A DNA stretch of 21,101 bases from JAYPAN01 sp038123715. Lineage in GTDB: Bacteria > Pseudomonadota > Alphaproteobacteria > RS24. The notes beneath the pieces are model-generated. The model was not told the DNA's origin, did no database searches, and saw only the letters and a list, made by a program, of their open reading frames with translations. Location of the stretch: assembly GCA_038123715.1 (NCBI GenBank), contig JAYPAN010000026.1, positions 1-21,101 of the forward strand. The letters are read 5' to 3'. Positions 7,108 to 14,395 of this stretch are shown here, one piece after another (position 1 is the first letter of the stretch; every line of letters starts with the position of its first letter). The position numbers and the translations under genes were made by a program.

Positions 7108-7593
7108 ATGCTGCTGAGAATTGTCGCCATAGGGCAGATGCGCGGCACGGCGGAAGCCGATTTATTTGAAACCTATCGCAGCCGCGCGGCGGCGGCAGGG
7201 CGGGCGATTGGCCTGAATGGGCCGGAATTGGTTGAATTGCGCGACCGCGGCAAATCCGCCGGAGACGCCAAACAGGCACAGGAAAATGACTTGCTGACCC
7301 GCGCAAAAGAGCAGCAGCAAGGTATTGCCATTATGCTGGATGAACGCGGCAAAAGCCTGACCAGCCGCGCCTTTGCCGATAGGCTGGGCGGCTGGCGCGA
7401 TGATGGTGTGGCACAGGCGACATTTTTTCTGGGCGGCGCGGACGGGCTGACACCGGATTTGCGCGCGCAGGGCGATTTAACCCTGTCGCTGGGCGCGATG
7501 ACTTGGCCGCATATGCTGGCGCGGGTGATGCTGACCGAGCAGATTTGGCGCGCCGTCTCAATCTTGTCAAACCACCCCTATCATCGGGATTAA
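7108..7593 (+). CDS. rlmH: 23S rRNA (pseudouridine1915-N3)-methyltransferase RlmH
   Basis: RlmH is a SPOUT methyltransferase that uses S-adenosylmethionine to methylate pseudouridine 1915 in helix 69 of assembled ribosomes. The 161-residue product is the usual length (155 in E. coli). It shows the SAM-binding FFLGGADG (106-113), the LSLGAMTWPHMLARVMLTEQ run and the terminal HPYHR (156-160), all hallmarks of the family. It follows rsfS by 15 nt and precedes the envC-like gene by 2 nt. The rsfS-rlmH pair is widely conserved, and both products act on ribosomes. Confidence 0.96.
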   Translation: MLLRIVAIGQMRGTAEADLFETYRSRAAAAGRAIGLNGPELVELRDRGKSAGDAKQAQENDLLTRAKEQQQGIAIMLDERGKSLTSRAFADRLGGWRDDGVAQATFFLGGADGLTPDLRAQGDLTLSLGAMTWPHMLARVMLTEQIWRAVSILSNHPYHRD

Positions 7594-7595
7594 CC

Positions 7596-8795
7596 ATGTT
7601 GCACGCTGACAATCCCGCCAAACGATATGCCCCCGCCATGCTGACCGGCCTGGCGCTGGTGCTGGCACTTGTTCTTTTGCTTGTCCCTGATTTGGCAAAC
7701 GCGCAATCGGCGCAAGGCGGGCTGGATGCCATTAACAGCGAGATTAAAACCCGCGAACAACGCGCCGCCGAATTAAAGGCACAGGCCGATACGGTGCAGG
7801 CAGAGCGCAAACGCTTGCAAAAGCGCATTATCGCGCTGGCGGCCAATATGCGCGAGATTGATGTCGAACGCACACGGCTTGAGGAAAGGCTCGGCGATTT
7901 GGCCTTGGCCGAAAGCCAGCTTGATGCCCGCTTGCAAGCCGACCGCGCCGCCCTGTCGCGCACTTTGGCCGGACTTCAGGCCATGCAGGTGCAACCGCCG
8001 CCCGCCTTTGCCGTGCATCCCGATGACGCATTGGCCGCCGTGCAAGGTGCGCTGGTGATGACCTCTATCGTGCCGACCATGCAAATGCGCGCCGATGATT
8101 TGAGCGACCGGCTGACTGAATTATCGGCCATTCGCCGCCGCATTGACATGCAATCAGCCGCTTTGGTGGCCGCCGAAGAAGAAGCCAAATCCGCCCGCGC
8201 CGAATTGGATGTTGTTTTGGCCGGTAAGGCCGAGGCCGAAAAGGCTTTGCGCGCGCGCGCCGAAAAGGAAGCGCGCGCCATTGCAAGGCTGGTGCGCGAA
8301 GCACGCAGCTTGCGCGAATTGTCGCAGAAACTGGCCGAAAGACGCCGCCGCAATGCGCCGCCCGAAAGCAAGTCGGGATTTGCTTCGGCGCGCGGCCTTC
8401 TGCCCTTGCCGGTGAATGGCGAGATAATCCTTGGATTTGGCGGCGATAGCGGCACAGGCGCGCAGCAACAGGGCATGACAATCGCCGCCCGGGCGGGCGC
8501 GCAAATCACCGCCCCCTATGACGGGCGTATTCTCTATGCCGGGCCGTTTCGCCAATATGGCAGCATCATTATCTTGTCTTTCGACACCAGCTATCAGATG
8601 ATATTGGCGGGAATGGACAAAACTCGCGCCTATGTCGGCCAACAAGTTCTGACCGGTGAGCCGGTCGGCGAGTTGCCGATTGCGAATGGTCTGGTCAGCA
8701 CAGATTTGGACACGCGGCGGCAACTCTATATGGAATTGCGCTATGATGGCAGCCCCATTGACCCGTCGCCTTGGTTGCGGGATATAAGCGGATAG
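7596..8795 (+). CDS. EnvC-like murein hydrolase activator with degenerate LytM domain
   Basis: The 399-residue product has an N-terminal signal or anchor segment (hydrophobic about 15-32, possible ANA-Q cleavage near 36). A long Ala/Glu/Arg-rich coiled coil follows (about 40-110 and 170-255). A C-terminal LytM/M23-like domain (about 275-395) contains GAQITAPYDGRILYAGPFRQ. The zinc-binding HxGxD motif of active M23 peptidases is changed to Gln291-x-Gly293-x-Thr295, and the later HxH is missing (LAGMDK region). This is the pattern of EnvC, which activates periplasmic N-acetylmuramyl-L-alanine amidases at division instead of cutting peptidoglycan. The start at 7596 follows the rlmH stop by 2 nt; the frame is open upstream but overlaps rlmH. 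ctpA follows, a frequent pairing. Orthology to envC is inferred from architecture and context. Confidence 0.85.
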   Translation: MLHADNPAKRYAPAMLTGLALVLALVLLLVPDLANAQSAQGGLDAINSEIKTREQRAAELKAQADTVQAERKRLQKRIIALAANMREIDVERTRLEERLGDLALAESQLDARLQADRAALSRTLAGLQAMQVQPPPAFAVHPDDALAAVQGALVMTSIVPTMQMRADDLSDRLTELSAIRRRIDMQSAALVAAEEEAKSARAELDVVLAGKAEAEKALRARAEKEARAIARLVREARSLRELSQKLAERRRRNAPPESKSGFASARGLLPLPVNGEIILGFGGDSGTGAQQQGMTIAARAGAQITAPYDGRILYAGPFRQYGSIIILSFDTSYQMILAGMDKTRAYVGQQVLTGEPVGELPIANGLVSTDLDTRRQLYMELRYDGSPIDPSPWLRDISG

Positions 8796-8821
8796 ATTGA
8801 ATGATGTTTGGAGCGCATAGC

Positions 8822-10231
8822 ATGGCAAGAAAAACACATAATGCAGATAAATATGCATGGCAGGCCGTGTTGACCTCCCTGCATGTCTTGATGATGGCGG
8901 GGGTTTTGCTGCTGGCCGCGCCCGTAAGCGCACGCGCCGCCGATAATGATGGCGAAACCGACAATAGCGAGCTTTACCGGCAATTGACCCTGTTCGGCGA
9001 TGTGCTGGAACAAGTGCGCCAAAACTATGTCGATGCGCCCGGTGACAAGGAACTTATCGAGGCGGCGCTGACCGGCATGTTATCCTCGCTTGACCCGCAT
9101 TCGGCCTATTTGCCGCCCAAAGGTTTTGAGGATATGCAAGTGCAGACCAAGGGCGAATTTGGCGGGCTTGGCATTGAAGTGACGATGGAAAAAGGGCTGG
9201 TCAAAGTGATTGCGCCGATTGATGACACACCGGCCCAGCGCGCCGGTATGCGACCCAATGATTTGATATCGCATCTCGACGGCGACGCGATTATGGGTTT
9301 GACACTGGCCGATGCGGTTGAGCGCATGCGCGGCGAAAAGGGCAAACCCATTACACTGACCGTATTGCGCGAGGGCGAGGATGAGCCGCTGGAAATCACC
9401 ATTATCCGCGACATTATCAAAATTCGCGCCGTGCGGAGCCGGGTTGAGGGCGCCGATGAGAATATCGCCTATATTCGTGTAACGACTTTTAATGCCCAAA
9501 CCACGCGCAATTTGAAAAAAGCCCTGTCCGAATTACCGGCGCAAATCGGCAGCAACAAGCTGGCCGGTTTCATTATTGATTTACGCAATAATCCCGGCGG
9601 GCTGTTGAGCCAAGCGGTGAAAGTGGCCGATACGCTGCTTGATTATGGCGAGATTGTCTCGACACGCGGGCGTCATCCGGATGACAGTTCGCGCTATTCG
9701 GCGCGGCGCGGCGACATGGCGCGCGGGCATCCGGTGGTGGTTATGATTAATGGCGGCTCGGCCTCGGCTTCGGAAATTGTTGCCGGTGCATTGCAAGACC
9801 ATCACCGCGCCATTGTGCTTGGCACGCAAAGTTTCGGCAAAGGCTCGGTGCAGACCATTGTGCCACTGCCCAATAATGGGGCGGTGCGGATGACAACGGC
9901 GCGCTATTTCACCCCGTCGGGACGCTCTATTCAGGCGCTTGGCATTACGCCGGATATTGTCGCCGAACAAGTGCTGCCGGAAGATTTGCAAAAGCGCGAA
10001 GGCCGCAGCGAGGCCGATTTGCGCGGCTCACTGGACGGCGTTGACATTGACGGGTCGAGCAATGAGACCGAGCAGAAAAAACGCAAACGCCCGGTCGCTT
10101 ATATTCCGCGCGAGCCGGAAGAGGACGCGCAATTGCAAACCGCCATTCAATTGCTCAGCACACTGAAAAAGGCCGAAAGCGCGGGCGTCGATGCGGTGCA
10201 AGAAGATTTGGCCAAATTGGGCAATTTATGA
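8822..10231 (+). CDS. ctpA: S41 carboxyl-terminal processing protease (CtpA family)
   Basis: A periplasmic or membrane-anchored serine protease that trims or degrades proteins from their C-termini. The 469-residue product has a hydrophobic N-terminal segment ending at a possible ARA-A signal cleavage near residue 39, a PDZ domain (about 110-198; FGGLGIEVTMEKGLVKVIAP) and the S41 catalytic domain. The Ser/Lys dyad is visible: Ser315 in GGSASASE (the residue matching Ser430 of E. coli Prc) and Lys340 in FGKGSVQT. GFIIDLRNNPGGLL is the other hallmark. ATG 8822 has GGAG (8809-8812) 9 nt upstream and is preferred to ATG 8801/8804. The end overlaps rppH by 4 nt (ATGA). Together with the EnvC-like neighbour it suggests control of peptidoglycan hydrolysis. 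Confidence 0.94.
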   Translation: MARKTHNADKYAWQAVLTSLHVLMMAGVLLLAAPVSARAADNDGETDNSELYRQLTLFGDVLEQVRQNYVDAPGDKELIEAALTGMLSSLDPHSAYLPPKGFEDMQVQTKGEFGGLGIEVTMEKGLVKVIAPIDDTPAQRAGMRPNDLISHLDGDAIMGLTLADAVERMRGEKGKPITLTVLREGEDEPLEITIIRDIIKIRAVRSRVEGADENIAYIRVTTFNAQTTRNLKKALSELPAQIGSNKLAGFIIDLRNNPGGLLSQAVKVADTLLDYGEIVSTRGRHPDDSSRYSARRGDMARGHPVVVMINGGSASASEIVAGALQDHHRAIVLGTQSFGKGSVQTIVPLPNNGAVRMTTARYFTPSGRSIQALGITPDIVAEQVLPEDLQKREGRSEADLRGSLDGVDIDGSSNETEQKKRKRPVAYIPREPEEDAQLQTAIQLLSTLKKAESAGVDAVQEDLAKLGNL

Positions 10232-10803
10232 ACGGGCCAATGCAAGCAGATAGCGACAATGCCTATCGCGTGCCGGATTTCGGCCCTGACCATCCAGCCC
10301 AAAAGCTGAGCTGGCGACCCTGTGTCGGCATTGTCGTTTTCAATCAAGACGGCCTTGTTTTCACCGGCAAGCGGCGACCGGACAAGCTGCCGAAAGATGC
10401 GCCACTTTGGCAATTACCGCAAGGCGGCATTGATGAAGGTGAGACCCCATTGGCGGCCGCCTTTCGTGAGCTGGAAGAGGAAACCGGCATCAAACAGGCT
10501 GCGCCGCTTTATGAGCTGCCCTATTGGCTGACCTATGATTTGCCGGAGCAATTGATTGGTCAGGCGCTGAAAGGCAAGTTTCGCGGCCAGCGGCAAAAAT
10601 GGTTCGCCATGCGCCATATCGGCGATGATGCCGACATTCGCCTTGACGCCCATGAACAGATTGAATTTGACGATTGGGCGTGGCGACCCTTGGCCGAAGC
10701 TATGGAATTGGTGATTGATTTCAAAAAGCCAATATACGCTGTGCTGGCCGAAAAGTTTGACCCGCTGATAAAAGCCGCCTGCCGCGCCGGAAACGCGCAA
10801 TGA
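10228..10803 (+). CDS. rppH: RNA pyrophosphohydrolase (Nudix)
   Basis: RppH removes pyrophosphate from the 5' end of mRNA and so exposes it to RNase E decay; it can also hydrolyse diadenosine polyphosphates. The 191-residue product contains an intact Nudix box at 66-88 (Gx5Ex7REUxEExGU, with Glu72, Arg80, Glu81, Glu84, Glu85) preceded by WQLPQGG, and YRPCVGIV appears as WRPCVGIVVFN (29-39). An N-terminal extension of about 28 residues precedes the fold; internal ATG 10240 is an alternative start. It overlaps ctpA and the following oxygenase by 4 nt each, a sign of translational coupling. Confidence 0.92.
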   Translation: MNGPMQADSDNAYRVPDFGPDHPAQKLSWRPCVGIVVFNQDGLVFTGKRRPDKLPKDAPLWQLPQGGIDEGETPLAAAFRELEEETGIKQAAPLYELPYWLTYDLPEQLIGQALKGKFRGQRQKWFAMRHIGDDADIRLDAHEQIEFDDWAWRPLAEAMELVIDFKKPIYAVLAEKFDPLIKAACRAGNAQ

Positions 10804-11765
10804 GCATGGCGCAACTGCCGGTGATTTCCTTTGCCGCCTATGCTGGTGGCAACAAAGCCGCGCGGCTTGCTTTGGCCGAGGAAATTGACGCCGCCGCCAG
10901 AGATGCCGGGTTTTTCTACCTGACAAATCACGGCATTGACCCGACCATTATTGAGGCCGCCTTTGCCGCCGCCGAAACATTTTTCGACCTGCCGGAAGCC
11001 GATAAGGCGGCAATTGCCATTGCCAATTCGTCCTGCCATCGCGGCTGGTTCCGCGACGGGGAAGAAGCGCTGGATGAGGTTAATCATCCGCAAGGCGATT
11101 ATAAGGAAGGCATAAAAATCGGGCAGGATTTACCGCCTGACCACCCCCGTGTGCGTGACGGCCTGCCTTTGCATGGCGCTAATCAATGGCCGAAACTGGC
11201 GGGCTGGCAAGAGACAATGACGCAATGCTATCGGGCGTGTGAAAATCTGGGGCATCAATTAATGGCCTGCTTTGCCCTCGCCCTTGGTCAGCCGGAAGAT
11301 TATTTCGAGCCGTGGCTGACCCTGCCTATGGCGACTTTGGCTCCTTTGCGCTATCCGCCCTTACGCGCCGATAAAGCGCGCGTCTCGGCCGGCGCACATA
11401 CGGATTTTGGCTGTCTGACCCTGCTCATGCAAAGCGGCATGGGCGGGTTGGAAATCCGCCTCAAAAATGGCGACTGGCTGGCTGTGCCGCCGCGCGACGG
11501 GCATTTAGTGGTCAATATTGGCGACATGCTGGCGCGCTGGTCGAATGACCGCTATGCCTCGACCCTGCATCGGGTAATGAACCGCGCCGACGCGCCCCGT
11601 CATTCAATGGCGTTTTTCTTTGACCCCGACCCGCAAGCCGACCTTGCCGCCCTGCCCGGATGTCTTGCAAAAGGCGAGACACCGCATTATCCTGCCGCCA
11701 CTGCCCTGTCGCATTTGCTGGAAAAAATTGACAAGAGTTTTGCCTATCGGCAAGAAAAGGCCTGA
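10800..11765 (+). CDS. 2-oxoglutarate/Fe(II) oxygenase, isopenicillin N synthase-like family
   Basis: The 321-residue product has the N-terminal DIOX_N-type region (about 5-120, with AARDAGFFYLTNHGID) and the double-stranded beta-helix oxygenase domain (about 175-275). The iron triad is His200 and Asp202 in AHTDFGCLTLL plus His257 in TLHRV. Arg267-x-Ser269 would bind the carboxylate of 2-oxoglutarate. Such enzymes hydroxylate, demethylate or desaturate small molecules, using O2 and 2-oxoglutarate; bacterial members of this subgroup have many substrates and none can be assigned here. Despite the family name there is no sign of a beta-lactam pathway. Translation is tied to rppH (ATGA overlap) and purU starts 4 nt after its stop. 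The placement between a decapping enzyme and a folate enzyme is unusual. Confidence 0.87.
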   Translation: MSMAQLPVISFAAYAGGNKAARLALAEEIDAAARDAGFFYLTNHGIDPTIIEAAFAAAETFFDLPEADKAAIAIANSSCHRGWFRDGEEALDEVNHPQGDYKEGIKIGQDLPPDHPRVRDGLPLHGANQWPKLAGWQETMTQCYRACENLGHQLMACFALALGQPEDYFEPWLTLPMATLAPLRYPPLRADKARVSAGAHTDFGCLTLLMQSGMGGLEIRLKNGDWLAVPPRDGHLVVNIGDMLARWSNDRYASTLHRVMNRADAPRHSMAFFFDPDPQADLAALPGCLAKGETPHYPAATALSHLLEKIDKSFAYRQEKA

Positions 11766-11769
11766 CCCC

Positions 11770-12630
11770 ATGCATCGCTATATTCTCACCCTTTCCTGCG
11801 CTGACCGTCCCGGCATTGTCGCCGGTGTGTCGCAAGCTCTGGCCGCGCAATCATTGAACATTGTCGAAAGCGCGCAATTTGGCGACGCGGACAGCCAGCG
11901 GTTTTTCATGCGGGTGGCGTTTGACAGTGCCGAGGCCATCACACAGGCCGATTTCACCGTGCTGTTTGCGCCGGTGGCCGGTGAATTCGGCATGGGCTGG
12001 CAGATTTTCGACACGCAAAAGCCGCCGCGCAGCCTGATATTGGTTTCCAAGTTCGACCATTGCCTGATGGATTTGGTCTATCGCGCGCGCAAGGGCAGTG
12101 TGAAGCTTGATATTGCCGCCATTATGTCCAATCACCAAGCGGGACGCCATTGGGCTGAAATGTTCGACATCCCCTATCATTACTGGCCGGGCGAAGGCGA
12201 TAATGGCAAGGCCAATCGCGCCGAGACGGAAGCCAAGCTTCTGGCGCTGATTGAAGAAGAAAATATCGAGCTTGTCGTGCTGGCGCGCTATATGCAGATT
12301 TTGTCGCCGCAAGTGACCGAAAAAATGTCAGGCCGCATCATCAATATACATCACAGCTTTCTACCCAGCTTCAAAGGCGCCGAACCCTATAGCCGCGCCT
12401 ATCAGCGTGGCGTCAAAATGATTGGCGCAACGGCGCATTTTGTAACCGCCGATTTGGATGAGGGGCCAATCATCACACAGGGCATTGCGCCGATACGCCA
12501 TGATATGCGTGTGCCGGATTTGGTCGATGTCGGACGCGAGGTCGAGCAGCGCACATTGGCGCGCGCCGTGCGCCTTTACAGCGAACGCCGCGTCTTGCTC
12601 AATGGTTTGAAAACAGTGGTGTTTGAATAG
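11770..12630 (+). CDS. purU: Formyltetrahydrofolate deformylase
   Basis: PurU hydrolyses 10-formyl-tetrahydrofolate to formate and tetrahydrofolate, balancing one-carbon pools and supplying formate. The 286-residue product (280 in E. coli) has an N-terminal ACT domain (about 1-75; YILTLSCADRPGIVAGVSQA) and a formyltransferase-like catalytic domain (about 88-280). Active-site stretches are INIHHSFLPSFKGA (191-204, Asn192/His194) and DLDEGPIITQ with Asp230. The ATG at 11770 starts the ACT domain exactly; the frame is open further upstream inside the oxygenase gene, which I reject. The Shine-Dalgarno is weak. It ends 4 nt from the stop of convergent atpC. Confidence 0.94.
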   Translation: MHRYILTLSCADRPGIVAGVSQALAAQSLNIVESAQFGDADSQRFFMRVAFDSAEAITQADFTVLFAPVAGEFGMGWQIFDTQKPPRSLILVSKFDHCLMDLVYRARKGSVKLDIAAIMSNHQAGRHWAEMFDIPYHYWPGEGDNGKANRAETEAKLLALIEEENIELVVLARYMQILSPQVTEKMSGRIINIHHSFLPSFKGAEPYSRAYQRGVKMIGATAHFVTADLDEGPIITQGIAPIRHDMRVPDLVDVGREVEQRTLARAVRLYSERRVLLNGLKTVVFE

Positions 12631-12643
12631 ACGCTTAAGCGTC
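12630..12643. repeat. 14-bp perfect palindrome across the purU/atpC convergent ends
   Basis: GACGCTTAAGCGTC starts at the last base of the purU stop and includes the atpC stop codon (12637-12635). As RNA it could form a 5-bp stem with a 4-nt loop on either strand, but no T tract follows in either direction, so it is not a typical intrinsic terminator. Confidence 0.5.
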
Positions 12644-12901
12644 AGAGCCGGTAATCGTCTCCGCCAGCACGGTCACGCCTTCCGGCGTAACATCGGCAAA
12701 GCCGCCATCAAGCTGATATTCGGTCACTGTGCCGTCATTTTCGACACGCAACACACCTTCGCGGATGACGGACATGACCGGGCTGTGATTGGGCAGCACG
12801 CCAAAATCGCCTTCGGCACCGGGTATCTGAACCGCATCGACCTCAGCCGACAGCACCAGTCGCTCCGGTGACACCAAATCAAATTTCAGCTTTGCCGCCA
12901 T
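12635..12901 (-). CDS. atpC: ATP synthase F1 epsilon subunit, short form
   Basis: Epsilon is part of the central rotor stalk of F1. The 88-residue product covers the N-terminal beta-sandwich domain: KFDLVSPERLVLSAEVDAVQ, IPGAEGDFGVLPNHSPVM and GGFADVTPEGVTVLAE. It ends at GSDA, where typical epsilon subunits (about 130-140 residues) continue into a C-terminal helical hairpin that can inhibit ATP hydrolysis. Reading past the stop gives antisense purU with no helix-like Ala/Glu/Arg sequence, so a simple frameshift does not explain the loss. AGGAG lies about 9 nt before the ATG. It is the last gene of the operon, 24 nt after atpD, and faces purU across 4 nt. Confidence 0.93.
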   Translation of the reverse strand: MAAKLKFDLVSPERLVLSAEVDAVQIPGAEGDFGVLPNHSPVMSVIREGVLRVENDGTVTEYQLDGGFADVTPEGVTVLAETITGSDA

Positions 12902-12925
12902 AATATCACTCTCCTACCACGCCGG

Positions 12926-14359
12926 TTAGGCTGCCTCGGCAGCCATTTCCTCGGCTTTGGCAATCGCTTCTTCAATCGTGCCGACCATGTAAAATGCCGC
13001 TTCCGGCAAATGGTCATAATCGCCTTCGCACAGACCCTTAAAGCCTTTAATCGTGTCGGCCAAATCAACCAACACACCGGGCGAGCCGGTAAACACTTCG
13101 GCAACATGGAAAGGCTGCGACAGGAAGCGCTCAATTTTACGCGCCCGATTCACAGTCTGCTTGTCTTCTTCCGACAATTCATCCATGCCGAGAATGGCGA
13201 TAATATCCTGCAAGGATTTATAGCGCTGCAAAATCGCCTGCACACGGCGCGCGACCGCGTAATGCTCTTCACCGACAATGCGCGGCTCAAGGATACGGCT
13301 GGTCGAGTCCAACGGATCCACAGCCGGATAAATGCCCTTTTCGGCAATGGAGCGCGACAATACAGTGGTGGCGTCCAAATGGGCAAAGCTGGTGGCCGGC
13401 GCCGGGTCGGTCAAATCATCAGCCGGCACATAAATCGCCTGCACAGATGTAATCGAGCCTTTGGTGGTGGTGGTGATGCGCTCTTGCAGCGCGCCCATAT
13501 CGGTCGCCAATGTCGGCTGATAGCCTACAGCAGACGGGATACGGCCAAGCAGCGCCGACACTTCCGAACCGGCTTGCGTGAAGCGGAAGATATTATCGAC
13601 AAAGAACAACACATCCTGGCCTTGGTCGCGGAAGTTTTCAGCAACCGTCAGACCGGTCAGGGCAACACGCGCGCGCGCGCCGGGCGGCTCATTCATCTGG
13701 CCATAGACCAACGCGCATTTCGAGCCTTCGCCGCCCTTTTCGACATTCACGCCGCTTTCAATCATTTCCCAATACAAGTCATTGCCTTCGCGCGTGCGCT
13801 CGCCAACACCGGCGAATACGGAATAGCCACCATGCGCCTTGGCAACATTGTTAATCAATTCCATGATGAGAACGGTTTTGCCCACACCGGCGCCGCCAAA
13901 CAGGCCAATTTTACCGCCTTTGGCATATGGGGCCAGCAGGTCAACAACCTTAATGCCGGTAACCAGCAATTCGGCTTCAGTGGATTGTTCGACAAACTCC
14001 GGTGCTTCCTGATGGATGGCGCGGGTTTCATCCGATGCGACCGGCCCGGCTTCGTCCACCGGCTCGCCAATCACATTGATAATACGCCCCAGCGTGCCTT
14101 CACCGACCGGCACGGAAATCGGCGCGCCCGTATCGACTACCGGCTGGCCGCGCACCAGACCCTCAGTTGAGTCCATAGCGATGGTTCGCACTGTGCGCTC
14201 GCCCAAATGCTGCGCCACTTCCAATACCAGCCTGTCACCGCCATTGTCGGTTTCCAGCGCATTGAGAATTTCCGGCAAATCGCCGTCAAAATGCACGTCC
14301 ACAACGGCGCCGATAACTTGCGCGATTTTACCCGATGCGGTTGCTTGTTGCTCTGCCAT
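12926..14359 (-). CDS. atpD: ATP synthase F1 beta subunit
   Basis: The beta subunit carries the catalytic nucleotide sites of F1. The 477-residue product shows the P-loop GGAGVGKT (155-162), GERTREGND (186-194) with the catalytic Glu187, the Walker B run VLFFVDNIFRFTQAGSEVSA, and the DELSEEDKQ loop (DELSEED motif that touches gamma). Length agrees with the family (460-480). GAGGA lies 8 nt before the ATG. It follows atpG by 36 nt and precedes atpC by 24 nt. Nothing unusual is seen. Confidence 0.98.
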   Translation of the reverse strand: MAEQQATASGKIAQVIGAVVDVHFDGDLPEILNALETDNGGDRLVLEVAQHLGERTVRTIAMDSTEGLVRGQPVVDTGAPISVPVGEGTLGRIINVIGEPVDEAGPVASDETRAIHQEAPEFVEQSTEAELLVTGIKVVDLLAPYAKGGKIGLFGGAGVGKTVLIMELINNVAKAHGGYSVFAGVGERTREGNDLYWEMIESGVNVEKGGEGSKCALVYGQMNEPPGARARVALTGLTVAENFRDQGQDVLFFVDNIFRFTQAGSEVSALLGRIPSAVGYQPTLATDMGALQERITTTTKGSITSVQAIYVPADDLTDPAPATSFAHLDATTVLSRSIAEKGIYPAVDPLDSTSRILEPRIVGEEHYAVARRVQAILQRYKSLQDIIAILGMDELSEEDKQTVNRARKIERFLSQPFHVAEVFTGSPGVLVDLADTIKGFKGLCEGDYDHLPEAAFYMVGTIEEAIAKAEEMAAEAA

Positions 14360-14395
14360 GATAATCGTCCTCAGTCTTGCGGGTTTCCTCTCCGG

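Noticed and set aside
10800..11765. Beta-lactam biosynthesis role for the IPNS-like protein
   Set aside because: No ACV synthetase or other beta-lactam gene is present, and the IPNS name covers a wide oxygenase family.
13010..14170. Long open frame (386 codons) on the plus strand opposite atpD
   Set aside because: It is antisense to a perfectly conserved gene. The frame is rich in His, Gln, Arg and Asn, as expected for the mirror of GC-rich codon use, and has no recognisable domain.
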